DNA of 64,000 bases. Origin: Victivallis vadensis. GTDB taxonomy: Bacteria > Verrucomicrobiota > Lentisphaeria > Victivallales > Victivallaceae. The notes below the pieces were generated by a model, which worked only from the letters and a program-made list of their open reading frames with translations, was not told the DNA's origin and made no database searches. The stretch covers positions 35,598-99,597 of the forward strand of contig NZ_QEKH01000019.1 of assembly GCF_003096415.1 (NCBI RefSeq). The letters run 5' to 3'. Below are positions 37,210-45,635 of the stretch, in pieces (positions within the stretch are counted from its first letter, which is position 1; each line of letters begins with the position of its first letter). The position numbers and the translations under genes are program-made.

Positions 37210-38051
37210 CGCGCTTCCTCCCCGAAAATGGTGCTTTCATCCGACGGCATCACCTCCAGCCCGCGCCGGAATCCCGCCGCCTGAAGCTGCGAAGCCGTCA
37301 CCTCCGCATACCGGAACGCGGCGGGCTTGACCAGCACGCAGAAGTAGACCCGCGAAGCGTCGAGCGTGCGCGCCCAGCTCATAAACGCCTCCACCGATTC
37401 AAAATAGGTCAGCGCACCGGGGCGGCGGAAATCATGCACGCTCTTATCCGCCAGTGCCAGCGCCCGGATTCCGTCGGGGCCGCACTCCGCCAGCACCGGG
37501 TCCATCCCGAAATCCCCGTCCACCGTATACGGCACCAGCCGGCGGCGGCGCAGTTCCCGGTTTTCCGCCTGTTCCAGCTCTCCGCGCAGCTCCGTTTCCC
37601 GCTGTCCCGCCGCCTTCAGCTGAAGCCGAAGTTCCTCCCGGCGTTTCTCCGCCGCCTCCAGATCGCGCCGGAGTCCGGCCAGTTCCGTTTCCAGCTTCTT
37701 CGCCTCCGATTCATTTTGCGCCGCTTCGGCGGAGAGTTCCCGCACCTGCCGTTGCAGTTCCTCGCGCCGCTGCTGCAGCAGACGCGGATCGTTCCGGCGG
37801 TACTCCCCGATTTTCCGGAGCAGCTCGCGGTCGGCGGCACGGTTCAGGTCCAGCTGCCTGCGCAGCTCTTCCACTCGCGCCGCCGCCTCTTTGAGCTTTT
37901 CACGCGGTTCCCGGCCCGCCGCCTCCGGCTCCGCTTCCAGGATGAACAACAGCAACAGCAGCACCACCAGAAACATGATCCCGGTGATCGAGGTGATGAT
38001 GTCCTGAAACGAAAACAGCGAAACCGCCGGAGTATGATCCTGTTTCGGCAT
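37206..38051 (-). CDS. ExbD/MotB-like single-TM coiled-coil protein, first paralogue
   Basis: VSLFSFQDIITSITGIMFLV followed by VLLLLLFIL is a single membrane helix with Asp at its start, analogous to ExbD Asp25/MotB Asp32. A coiled coil at about residues 45-155 (REKLKEAAARVEELRRQLDL) follows, then a C-terminal alpha/beta domain (RVYFCVLVKPAAFRYAEVTA...LQAAGFRRGLEVM) whose strand-helix-strand text recalls the periplasmic ExbD fold. It is 13 bases after the MotA/ExbB-type gene and overlaps the next gene. It differs from its paralogue in sequence outside the membrane segment, so the two may form a heterodimer. Confidence 0.78.
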   Translation of the reverse strand: MPKQDHTPAVSLFSFQDIITSITGIMFLVVLLLLLFILEAEPEAAGREPREKLKEAAARVEELRRQLDLNRAADRELLRKIGEYRRNDPRLLQQRREELQRQVRELSAEAAQNESEAKKLETELAGLRRDLEAAEKRREELRLQLKAAGQRETELRGELEQAENRELRRRRLVPYTVDGDFGMDPVLAECGPDGIRALALADKSVHDFRRPGALTYFESVEAFMSWARTLDASRVYFCVLVKPAAFRYAEVTASQLQAAGFRRGLEVMPSDESTIFGEEAR

Positions 38052-38064
38052 GGCCGCCCTTCTT

Positions 38065-38931
38065 TTACGCTTCCGGTTCGATCAGATTCACATTCTTCAT
38101 CTTCGCGATCAGGTTGCGGTGGCAGTAGTCCGCGCAGTCGTCCAGAAACAGCTCCTCCTTGTTCTGCACGAACGTCATCACCAGCTGCACGAACAGCGCC
38201 GCCACCAGCGCGATCAGCGTGGTTTCAAAGGCGACCGCCAGACCGCCGGTCACGCCGCCCAGCGACGACTTCAACTGTTCGATATCGGCCCCCTGCGCGA
38301 CCACCGTGCCGAAGCCGCCGACCGCGGTGGAAAGCCCGATCACCGTGCCGATGAAGCCCAGCACCGGAATCGCCCAGATGAATCCTTTCAGCACCGTGTA
38401 CGAGCTTGCCAGATAGTTGTCGTCGTTCGCCGCCTGATTGTTCAGGCATTCGGCCACCGCCGAAATATTCCCGAGATTTTTCAGGTTCGACAATGCCCGC
38501 TCGATCCGGTCGAACAGCACGAAACGGCGCGGGGAGTCGACCTTCTCATACATCCGGTCCAGAATCTCCCGCGCGGTCCGGGGCGACAGCACGAAATTCG
38601 GATCGTCCGGCAGGATTTTCACCTCCAGCGCCCGCCGCTGCACCTGCAGCTTCTTCCACTTCACAAATACGATCGCCAGCGCCCAGCCGGTCAGGAAGAC
38701 CGTGTAATAGGGGATCGTCGAACGATGCTCCGCGCCGCCGTGGAAAAACATGTCGATCAACTGGATTCCCCTCCCCCGGAACGGCAGCAGCGCCGCATAG
38801 AACAGCGCCGAAAGCGCCGCGCCGATGATGCAGGTGAACACGTAGTTCACACCGGTGAATTTCCTGCTCTGGAAGCCGCAGACCCGTTCGATGTCGCTGT
38901 GGTCCCACGATAATTTCCGTTCTTCCGCCAT
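38065..38931 (-). CDS. MotA/TolQ/ExbB-type ion channel subunit
   Basis: The 288-residue protein has four membrane segments: YVFTCIIGAALSALFYAALL, YTVFLTGWALAIVFV, and the paired family helices FIWAIPVLGFIGTVIGLSTA and GGLAVAFETTLIALVAALFV. The latter two match the proton-channel helices of MotA, TolQ and ExbB in text and spacing. A cytoplasmic helical domain lies between helices 2 and 3. It should form a pentamer and use ion flow to drive the single-TM partners encoded next. The start at 38931 follows AAAGGA; an upstream start at 38982 would run into the preceding gene. No tonB, tolA or flagellar gene is nearby. Confidence 0.92.
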   Translation of the reverse strand: MAEERKLSWDHSDIERVCGFQSRKFTGVNYVFTCIIGAALSALFYAALLPFRGRGIQLIDMFFHGGAEHRSTIPYYTVFLTGWALAIVFVKWKKLQVQRRALEVKILPDDPNFVLSPRTAREILDRMYEKVDSPRRFVLFDRIERALSNLKNLGNISAVAECLNNQAANDDNYLASSYTVLKGFIWAIPVLGFIGTVIGLSTAVGGFGTVVAQGADIEQLKSSLGGVTGGLAVAFETTLIALVAALFVQLVMTFVQNKEELFLDDCADYCHRNLIAKMKNVNLIEPEA

Positions 38932-38960
38932 AGTGTCCTTTCCCGTCCCTTCAGGGAACC

Positions 38961-39887
38961 TTATCCCAACCACCGCCGCCATGCCGCCCAGGCCGCGACG
39001 GCCAGCGTGCCGATCACCACCGCCGACAGCCAGATCGCGTGGCGCGGGCGCACGTCCGCAAACCGGGTCAACCCGATCCGCAGCGCCGCCGCCCCGTTCG
39101 CGAAGCTGAAACTCCAGACGAATAAATTAAAGCAGATCAGGCACTTCCACTCCGCCGTCCACGCCGCCGTCGCCAATGTAATCACGGCCGCGGCGCTGAA
39201 ATTCAGCAGAACGGCCCCGGAGGTCAGCCAGTCGAAATGCCACGCTCCCTCGTTTCCGTCCCGCCCGGCCACAATCCGGCACACCGCCGTTCCCGCCCAC
39301 AGTCCGGCACCCAGCAGCAGCGTGAACAGCCCGCCCGCGACGACCGTTGCGCCGCCCTCCCAGAAGCGGTAACTCCGCCCGAACGCCGCGATGGCGGCCA
39401 TAATCATCGCCATCGAACCGAGCCATGCGGTCACGCCGCTCCAGACGGTCCCGGAGACGCCGTAACGCTCCGGGATTTTCAGGAGATTGTCCGTGGTGTT
39501 CCAGATCAGCGACAGCGCATCGCCGACCAGCCGCCGGGCCGAAGGCGCTTCCGCCAGATCAACCTCCGGCGGCTCCCACTCCTCCTCCGGTTCAATCGGA
39601 AAAACCGGAGAAACCGCCACCGGTGCGGCGACCGGAGGGATTGCCGCTTCCGCCTGCGCCTCCGGTTCCGGCATCCGGATTTCCGGCTCCGCAAAGAGCG
39701 GCGGCTCCGCGGCGGACTCCGGCTTCAGCCACGGCACCTCCGCAACGCGCCGCCACTCCCGCTTGTCGCGGGAAATTTCATCCTCCGCACCGATCCGGCC
39801 GTGCCGCGCTCCGGCCAGCAGGCGGGCCGCTTCAAACGGCCCGGTGATCCGCCCCGCCTTCCTCAGGTAAAAATACCGTTCACTCAT
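38961..39887 (-). CDS. GYF_2-like domain plus multi-pass membrane protein
   Basis: Residues 1-55 (YFYLRKAGRITGPFEAARLL...EWRRVAEVPWL) look like a GYF_2 adaptor domain with its GPF core. A Pro/Glu-rich linker follows to about residue 120. Then come about five membrane helices (MAMIMAAIAAFG, VVAGGLFTLLLGAGLWAGTA, LLNFSAAAVITLATAAW, ICFNLFVWSFSF, WLSAVVIGTLAVAAWAAW) in a Yip1-like arrangement. The same GYF-like domain starts the GTPase at 45636-47444, so both could bind a common proline-rich partner, such as the Pro-rich stretch of the GAP1-N2 protein. It overlaps the preceding gene by eight bases. Confidence 0.8.
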   Translation of the reverse strand: MSERYFYLRKAGRITGPFEAARLLAGARHGRIGAEDEISRDKREWRRVAEVPWLKPESAAEPPLFAEPEIRMPEPEAQAEAAIPPVAAPVAVSPVFPIEPEEEWEPPEVDLAEAPSARRLVGDALSLIWNTTDNLLKIPERYGVSGTVWSGVTAWLGSMAMIMAAIAAFGRSYRFWEGGATVVAGGLFTLLLGAGLWAGTAVCRIVAGRDGNEGAWHFDWLTSGAVLLNFSAAAVITLATAAWTAEWKCLICFNLFVWSFSFANGAAALRIGLTRFADVRPRHAIWLSAVVIGTLAVAAWAAWRRWLG

Positions 39888-42800
39888 CTTCCCGCCCCCG
39901 CCGGTTCAGCGGCCACGACTGCGGCCACATATCGATGCGGCTTCCCCGTTCCGCCGCCTCCTTCCGAAACGCTGCGGCCAGCTCCCCGGTGGAACGCCAG
40001 TCCACCGGCGCAAACAGCACCTGCCCCGGGAAGCAGTACCGCCGGAACTCCTCCGGAATCCTGCCGCCTGCCGCCGAATCCGGCAGGCACAGAATCCGGA
40101 ATTTGTCCTTTCCCACGGAATCGACCACCCACAGCTCCCGGAACCGGACGGGGGCGAACAAACGCAGCGTCAACTCGCCGCCGGCCTTCTCCTCCACCGT
40201 TCCGACCGCCTGAAATTTGCGCAGCAGCGCGGTCTTCCAGAGCTTCCGGTACAGCCGGACTTCATCGAAGAGCCGGGTCACATCCAGCGCCGCCAGGGCG
40301 GCCTCCATCTCCCGGACCTCGTCCGGGTGGTCGACCAGTTCGCGGGGATTGCGCCAGTTCCAGTTCCGCCCGGCGTTGCTCCGGTCGAGCCGGTACAGGA
40401 TATCGGTCAGCTGCACGTCGTAAAAGAAGGAGAAAGCGCGCAGCAGTTCCAGCAGCCGCTTCACCGCCACCACCTTCATATAAGGATTCATCTCCCGGTT
40501 CTCCACGGCGGACCGGATCAGGCTGCCGGTTTCACGCTCCATCTCTTCAAGCGTTTTCGCATCCCGCAGCCGGGCCGCCGCCCGGGCCAGAAACCGGTAA
40601 TGCGCCGCTTTCTGAAAGACCGGCTGTTTCATATCCACGCCGCGCAGTTCGACGAACTCCTTCGGGAACGCCAGCTTCTCCAGCGCCGTCTGGGACGACG
40701 GCTGAAAGCGGTAGGCGCTGCGGCCTCCCTCCGAACCGTCGGTACGCCACAGCTGAAGGTAGAACGGGATCCCCTCCTGCCCGGAGTGCAGCGACACCGC
40801 CAGCTCCATCGACTTGGCCACGCCGGTGCTGCTGAACAGCACCTTCGGCTCCGTCACCGAATAGAACCGGTACTCCCCTCCCGCCGCATCCGCCAGGATC
40901 AATTCATACAGATCGCTGTCGGCGATCACCTCGCGCTCCAGTTTGTCCAGTTTCTCCTTCACCGCCGCCACCGGGTCCCGGTAGGCGATGCCGGGCGGAG
41001 CGAATTTCGCCAGGTCGAGCGCGACCGGCAGTGCGGCCTCTCCCGCCGGAATCGCGGCGAGCCGTTCCTTCAGCTTCTCCGGCGACTCCAGAATCCCGGC
41101 CTCGACCGGCTGCTCCAGCATCGAACGCCACAGCCCGAGCAGCCCCGCCGCCCGCTTCCGGTTCGCATCCGCCAGCGAAGGCGCCTCCACCGCCAGCGTC
41201 TCCAACGCCCCCGCATAGCTCCAGAAATCCGCCGGAGCGGTCAGGCGCTGCCGGATGCTCCGCAACTTGGCGGTCGTCCGCAGTGCGCCGTCCGCGCGGC
41301 CGACCGCAATATTCACCAGCTCCTGCTGCTGTTGCTTCAGGTTGCCGGCAACTCCGGAAGCATTGCGCAGCAGGGCGTCAAACTCTTTTCCGACGGCCCG
41401 CACCGCCTGTTCCAACTGCTCCAGAGAACTGCCTTCGCGGGGAATCTCCGCGGAAATCCGCTCCAGCTCCCGCCGGATTCTTTCCGATGCGGCGCGGAAC
41501 TCCCGGGTCCGCCGTTCCCGGTTCTCTTCCAGCAGTTTCCGCCGCTTCCGGTCGGCGGCGTCAAACCGGTCGAGCAGCGGCTGGGCCCGTCCCGCCGCCA
41601 TGCTTCCGAGCTTGCGGAACAGCTCCGCCGCTTCAGAATTCTCCACGCGCTCCGGCGTCAGCGCCTCCTCCGCCCGCTCCAGCAGCCGGGCGAAGCCGGC
41701 ATCGGCGGCGGCGAACTCATCGGCCAGCTTTCCCGCCCTCGCCCGGAGCGCCAGAAGCTCCGGCCGTTCCGCCAGCGCCGGGGAGTCACGCCGGACCCGG
41801 TCGTACACGGCGAGAGCTCCGACGGCGTTCTTTTCGGCCAGCAGCTCCTCCATCTGCCGCCCGGCCTCCCGGCTTTCACGCTCATTCTGCACCAGCCGGA
41901 CCGCCACCGCAACCAGCAGCACCAGAAGCAGCGCCCCGCCGATCCCGTAGATACACTTGCGGATATGGCGACGGCGCTCCGCGAGCAGGCAACTCTCCCG
42001 GTAACGCTCCACGCGCTCCACCAGCCGGGAGGAAACCGGCAGATCCAGCGCCATCAGCATATTGAACGAACTCTCCACCGACCGGAGACCGGCCTCGTTG
42101 TCCAGCTCATCGGTCAACTGCACTTCCAGCTCGGAAAATCTCCGCTCCCGTTCCTGCCGCTCCCGGCACTCCTCCAGCCACTTCCGGGCGTCCTCAACCT
42201 GCCGCAAGCCGTTCTGCGCCGGTTGGAATCCCGGTTCGGAGCAGAGAATCCGCCACTCCTCAAGCTTCCGTTCAAGGGCATTCCGGTCCATCGCGCTGTA
42301 GGCGGAAGCGATCCCGTCCAGAAGCGTCTCCTCGCGCCGGTGCAGCTCTTTTTGCTGAAGTTCCGCCAGAGCGGCGGCCAATTCCGCCAGCGGTCCACGC
42401 TCCGGCTGCGTCAGCAGCTCCGGGGAGACCAGCTCGGAGTAGATCCGCTGCAGCTCCGCGACGTCACCATGCTCCGCCGCCAGTTTTCCGTCGCGCAGCA
42501 GCTCCGCGAACCGGCTGCGCTCCACCTCGGCCAGATTCTCCTTCCAGACCCGGCTTCCCGCCGGATCGGCCGCGACCAGCTGCCGGAGCACCCGGATTTT
42601 CTCCGCGCTGCCGCCGTCGCGCGCAACCAGGCGCCAGCGGCGCACCAGCGCATTCAGGTCCGCCGCCAACGCGACGCCCGCCGCCAGCTTCTCCACGGTG
42701 GCGCGGTCGATCGGCGGCGGCGACGGCCAATCATACAGCCGGCAGAATTCGCACCACTCGGCGCAGCGCGGGAAATCCAGCATCCCGGCGCGCTCCGTCA

Positions 42801-43008
42801 GCGAAGGCGACAGCCTCCGGTTCAGCCGTTCCGCTTCGGAGAGCAATCCGGCGTCGATCAGTTTCCGGCATTCGCCCAGCCGGGCGTTCACCTCAACGCA
42901 CGCGGCCCGGTACACCTCGGCGACACTCCGCATCGCCGGAGTGCTGCTCTGGTCGGCGGCATCCAGAAAGCGGCCGATCGCATCCAAACTCTCCTGAATT
43001 TTGCTCAT
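39880..43008 (-). CDS. Large helical protein with a central membrane segment
   Basis: The 1042-residue protein has a cytoplasmic helical N-terminal part (1-350, with LNRRLSPSLTERAGMLDF and coiled-coil LEECRERQERERRFSELEVQ), one membrane helix at about 352-372 (YGIGGALLLVLLVAVAVRLV), and a long periplasmic part. That part is coiled coil at 375-560 and then a mixed domain. No enzymatic motif is seen. The proportions suggest a scaffold that links the cytoplasmic GTPase/GAP1 side to the envelope. It overlaps both neighbouring genes by 4-8 bases. Family unknown. Confidence 0.78.
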   Translation of the reverse strand: MSKIQESLDAIGRFLDAADQSSTPAMRSVAEVYRAACVEVNARLGECRKLIDAGLLSEAERLNRRLSPSLTERAGMLDFPRCAEWCEFCRLYDWPSPPPIDRATVEKLAAGVALAADLNALVRRWRLVARDGGSAEKIRVLRQLVAADPAGSRVWKENLAEVERSRFAELLRDGKLAAEHGDVAELQRIYSELVSPELLTQPERGPLAELAAALAELQQKELHRREETLLDGIASAYSAMDRNALERKLEEWRILCSEPGFQPAQNGLRQVEDARKWLEECRERQERERRFSELEVQLTDELDNEAGLRSVESSFNMLMALDLPVSSRLVERVERYRESCLLAERRRHIRKCIYGIGGALLLVLLVAVAVRLVQNERESREAGRQMEELLAEKNAVGALAVYDRVRRDSPALAERPELLALRARAGKLADEFAAADAGFARLLERAEEALTPERVENSEAAELFRKLGSMAAGRAQPLLDRFDAADRKRRKLLEENRERRTREFRAASERIRRELERISAEIPREGSSLEQLEQAVRAVGKEFDALLRNASGVAGNLKQQQQELVNIAVGRADGALRTTAKLRSIRQRLTAPADFWSYAGALETLAVEAPSLADANRKRAAGLLGLWRSMLEQPVEAGILESPEKLKERLAAIPAGEAALPVALDLAKFAPPGIAYRDPVAAVKEKLDKLEREVIADSDLYELILADAAGGEYRFYSVTEPKVLFSSTGVAKSMELAVSLHSGQEGIPFYLQLWRTDGSEGGRSAYRFQPSSQTALEKLAFPKEFVELRGVDMKQPVFQKAAHYRFLARAAARLRDAKTLEEMERETGSLIRSAVENREMNPYMKVVAVKRLLELLRAFSFFYDVQLTDILYRLDRSNAGRNWNWRNPRELVDHPDEVREMEAALAALDVTRLFDEVRLYRKLWKTALLRKFQAVGTVEEKAGGELTLRLFAPVRFRELWVVDSVGKDKFRILCLPDSAAGGRIPEEFRRYCFPGQVLFAPVDWRSTGELAAAFRKEAAERGSRIDMWPQSWPLNRRGREDE

Positions 43009-45602
43009 TTTTTTCCTTCGGCGTCTTTGGCCATCCGGTGAGTTACCGGGACTTTGGCGGCGAATGCGGCGCGGTGGCCCGCGTCATTCACGATTTTCCG
43101 CTCCGCCTCCAGCTCGGAATCGAAAAAGTGCTCCGCGACCGGAGAAATCCGCGCCAGCTCCGCACGCAGGTCTTTCACCAGCTTCTGCAGATTGGACTTC
43201 TCCCGGTCAAGCACCGACTGCTGTTTCCGGATATCGGAGTGGAGTTTCCGCAGCCGGGCGCAGTGGCTTTCCAGCGTATCCAGCCGCTCCAGCAGTTTTG
43301 CGGAGGCCTCCGCGTAATAGTCGCGCCGCTCCACCGGCCGGGCGTTCTTGCCCTTTCTGGCGCACTGGGCGTGGAAGTCGCGCATCACCGAAGTAAGTTC
43401 GTTGCGCCACTGCACCGCGCGTTCCGGTTCCGCGGCCGCGGCCTGAAACACCAGCGCACTCATCTCCCCGGCCACCGCCATGATCTCTTTCGGGTCCCAG
43501 ACGGCCTGTCCGAGCAAGTCGTCGAGCTTGCTCTCCTGCAGCGCCCACCAGCCCTGCGAAACCGAACCGCCGCCGATTTCCGCCAGCTCCGAGCGCAGTT
43601 TTTCCAGTTCGCGCTTCACTTCGTCCAGTTTGCCCATGCGCCAGTTCCATTCGCCGCATAAAGCGGAAAGCGTACTGCGCGAAAGCTCCGCCGGCGGCAG
43701 GCTGCCGACCCGAACCTCGAGAAACGGCGCGAACTTCCTTTCATCGGCCGAAGGCTCGAAACCCAGCTGCCACTTATCCCCGACCTGCAGCGTCCCCTTG
43801 CCGGTCAGCTCCGCATAGCCGGGCTGAAAGCGCGCCTCCCAGACCACATCCTCGCCCGGAGCCAGAAAATGAATCCGCAGGATGTTGCCCAATCCCGGCG
43901 TCGTCCCCGTAACCCGCATCGGCAATGCGATCTCAAGCGCTCCCGCTTTCCCCAGGCGCAAAATCAATTCACTCTCCGGCCGGTCGCCTTCCGGCAGGTA
44001 AACGGCGGCGACCTCCGGGCTTTTCCGGACCATCCGGGCCGGAAGCAGCCGCACCATGCGGCCGTCCGCCGAATCCGCGACGAACTGTTTCCAGTCCAGC
44101 ACTCCGGGCCGGATTTTGCCGACCGTCTCCAGCTCGACCCGCAACCGCTCGGCGCGGGCCACCGCCGCGGGCAGCCGGATGGAACCGCGCCCTTCCATCC
44201 AGTCGCGGTACAGCGCGAAACTCTCCGCGGGCATCAGGTGCCTCAGGCGCGGTTCCGGCTTCTTCTCGACCGGGGGCGGAGGCGGAGCGATTTCCGCCAC
44301 CGGCTCCGGCGGCGGAGGCGGCGGCACCGGTTCCGGCACGGGAACCGGCGGAAGGACAGCCTCCTTTTCCGCCGGAACGACCGGCGACTCGGAAACCTCC
44401 GGCGATTCGGAAGCCGCCGGAGGAACAACCGGAGCCGCCGGCTCCGTAACACGCACCACCACCGGCGGAGCTTCCGCCCCGCCGGAAGCGGGCTTCATCT
44501 GTTTCATCAGCCAGTAACCGCCCGCCGCCAGCAGCACCGGAACGGCGATGATTCCGGTCAGGAAAACAAGCTTTCTCCCGGTGTTTCCGGGCGGCGCGGG
44601 TTCTTCCGCCGCAGGTTCGGCAGGCGGGGGAGACGCCGGAGCTTCCGGCAGCACGATCGGCACCGGCGTCCGGTCCGACACCCGGTAAAACTCCTCCTCC
44701 GGCACCGGCCGCTTCCCGCCGGTCAACGGCACGAACTCCACCTGCGGCGGCAACTTCGGCATTCCGGCGCTCCACTCCAGCGGCACAATGCCGGTGCGGG
44801 CGGCGTCCACCAGCGGCGACCGCTCCCGGTTCTCCGGAATCGTTTCCAACACCCCCAGCCGGATCACCTCCTGCGGGCGCAGCCGCCGGATCGTGTCCAG
44901 AGCCGGAGAACCGGCCGGACAACAGCGCAGGAAACACTCGCCGCCGCTCGGAGCCTGCACGAAATAGGTGCTGAACGTGAAATCGTCCAGCCGCTCCGGC
45001 GGCAGCAGCCGGGCCACCTCCGCGATCAGCTCAAGCAGTTCCTCCGCCGGAACCTCGGCGGAAAATTCCAGATAGCAGTTCCGCATCGAACCGTCGAGAA
45101 ATCCCTCCGCCACCACCCCGGCCCAGCCGGGATCGCCGGTCAGCCGCTTCCACGCGTCGGCGATGCCGAGCGGGTTCGCGACGCTGCGCGGACGGCGCGG
45201 CGCGAGCAGTTTCGGCTCCTCGTTCCAGCCGGAACGGAAGTTCGTGCTTTCCAGACAGACCGCGACCGCCCCGCCGGGTACCGCGTCCAGCTCCTCGCGG
45301 TCCTCGAAAATCAGATGGTGCGCAATCCGGTTGGAACGGCCGGAATAGTCGACCCCGGCAAACCCGATCCGGCTCACCACCCGCAGCGTCCGGCTGCCGT
45401 AGCCGCACTTGCGATAGGCGAAACAGACCGGATTGAGCTTCGCCTCCGGCGTATGCGCCGCATAGAGCGGCTGATAAGAGCTCAGGTTCTCAATCGGTGC
45501 GATCAGATTGGAAGGAATTCCCTCCGTCCAGGCAACCGAACAGAAGCCGGACCGGTTCGCGATCAACCCCTGCTTCGCCGAAGTGTGAATCAGTTCAAAC
45601 AT
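43005..45602 (-). CDS. GAP1-N2-like protein with membrane anchor and proline-rich periplasmic part
   Basis: Residues 1-130 match my knowledge of the N-terminal domain type 2 of GTPase-associated protein 1 (GAP1-N2): NRSGFCSVAWTEGIP, NPVCFAYRK, and SRIGFAGVDYSGRSNRIAHH. That domain was described by comparative genomics in GTPase-centred conflict systems. A middle helical domain runs to about 250, one membrane helix lies at about 344-366 (LVFLTGIIAVPVLLAAGGYW), then a Pro/Glu-rich spacer (VPVPEPVPPPPPPEPVAEI), and a helical periplasmic C-terminus ending in a coiled coil (SNLQKLVKDLRAELA). Adjacent to a P-loop GTPase gene 33 bases upstream, it should sense or regulate that GTPase. A membrane-anchored form seems unusual. 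Confidence 0.8.
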   Translation of the reverse strand: MFELIHTSAKQGLIANRSGFCSVAWTEGIPSNLIAPIENLSSYQPLYAAHTPEAKLNPVCFAYRKCGYGSRTLRVVSRIGFAGVDYSGRSNRIAHHLIFEDREELDAVPGGAVAVCLESTNFRSGWNEEPKLLAPRRPRSVANPLGIADAWKRLTGDPGWAGVVAEGFLDGSMRNCYLEFSAEVPAEELLELIAEVARLLPPERLDDFTFSTYFVQAPSGGECFLRCCPAGSPALDTIRRLRPQEVIRLGVLETIPENRERSPLVDAARTGIVPLEWSAGMPKLPPQVEFVPLTGGKRPVPEEEFYRVSDRTPVPIVLPEAPASPPPAEPAAEEPAPPGNTGRKLVFLTGIIAVPVLLAAGGYWLMKQMKPASGGAEAPPVVVRVTEPAAPVVPPAASESPEVSESPVVPAEKEAVLPPVPVPEPVPPPPPPEPVAEIAPPPPPVEKKPEPRLRHLMPAESFALYRDWMEGRGSIRLPAAVARAERLRVELETVGKIRPGVLDWKQFVADSADGRMVRLLPARMVRKSPEVAAVYLPEGDRPESELILRLGKAGALEIALPMRVTGTTPGLGNILRIHFLAPGEDVVWEARFQPGYAELTGKGTLQVGDKWQLGFEPSADERKFAPFLEVRVGSLPPAELSRSTLSALCGEWNWRMGKLDEVKRELEKLRSELAEIGGGSVSQGWWALQESKLDDLLGQAVWDPKEIMAVAGEMSALVFQAAAAEPERAVQWRNELTSVMRDFHAQCARKGKNARPVERRDYYAEASAKLLERLDTLESHCARLRKLHSDIRKQQSVLDREKSNLQKLVKDLRAELARISPVAEHFFDSELEAERKIVNDAGHRAAFAAKVPVTHRMAKDAEGKK

Positions 45603-45635
45603 AACCCCATGATCCTTCCTTGTCCCCCACGGACT

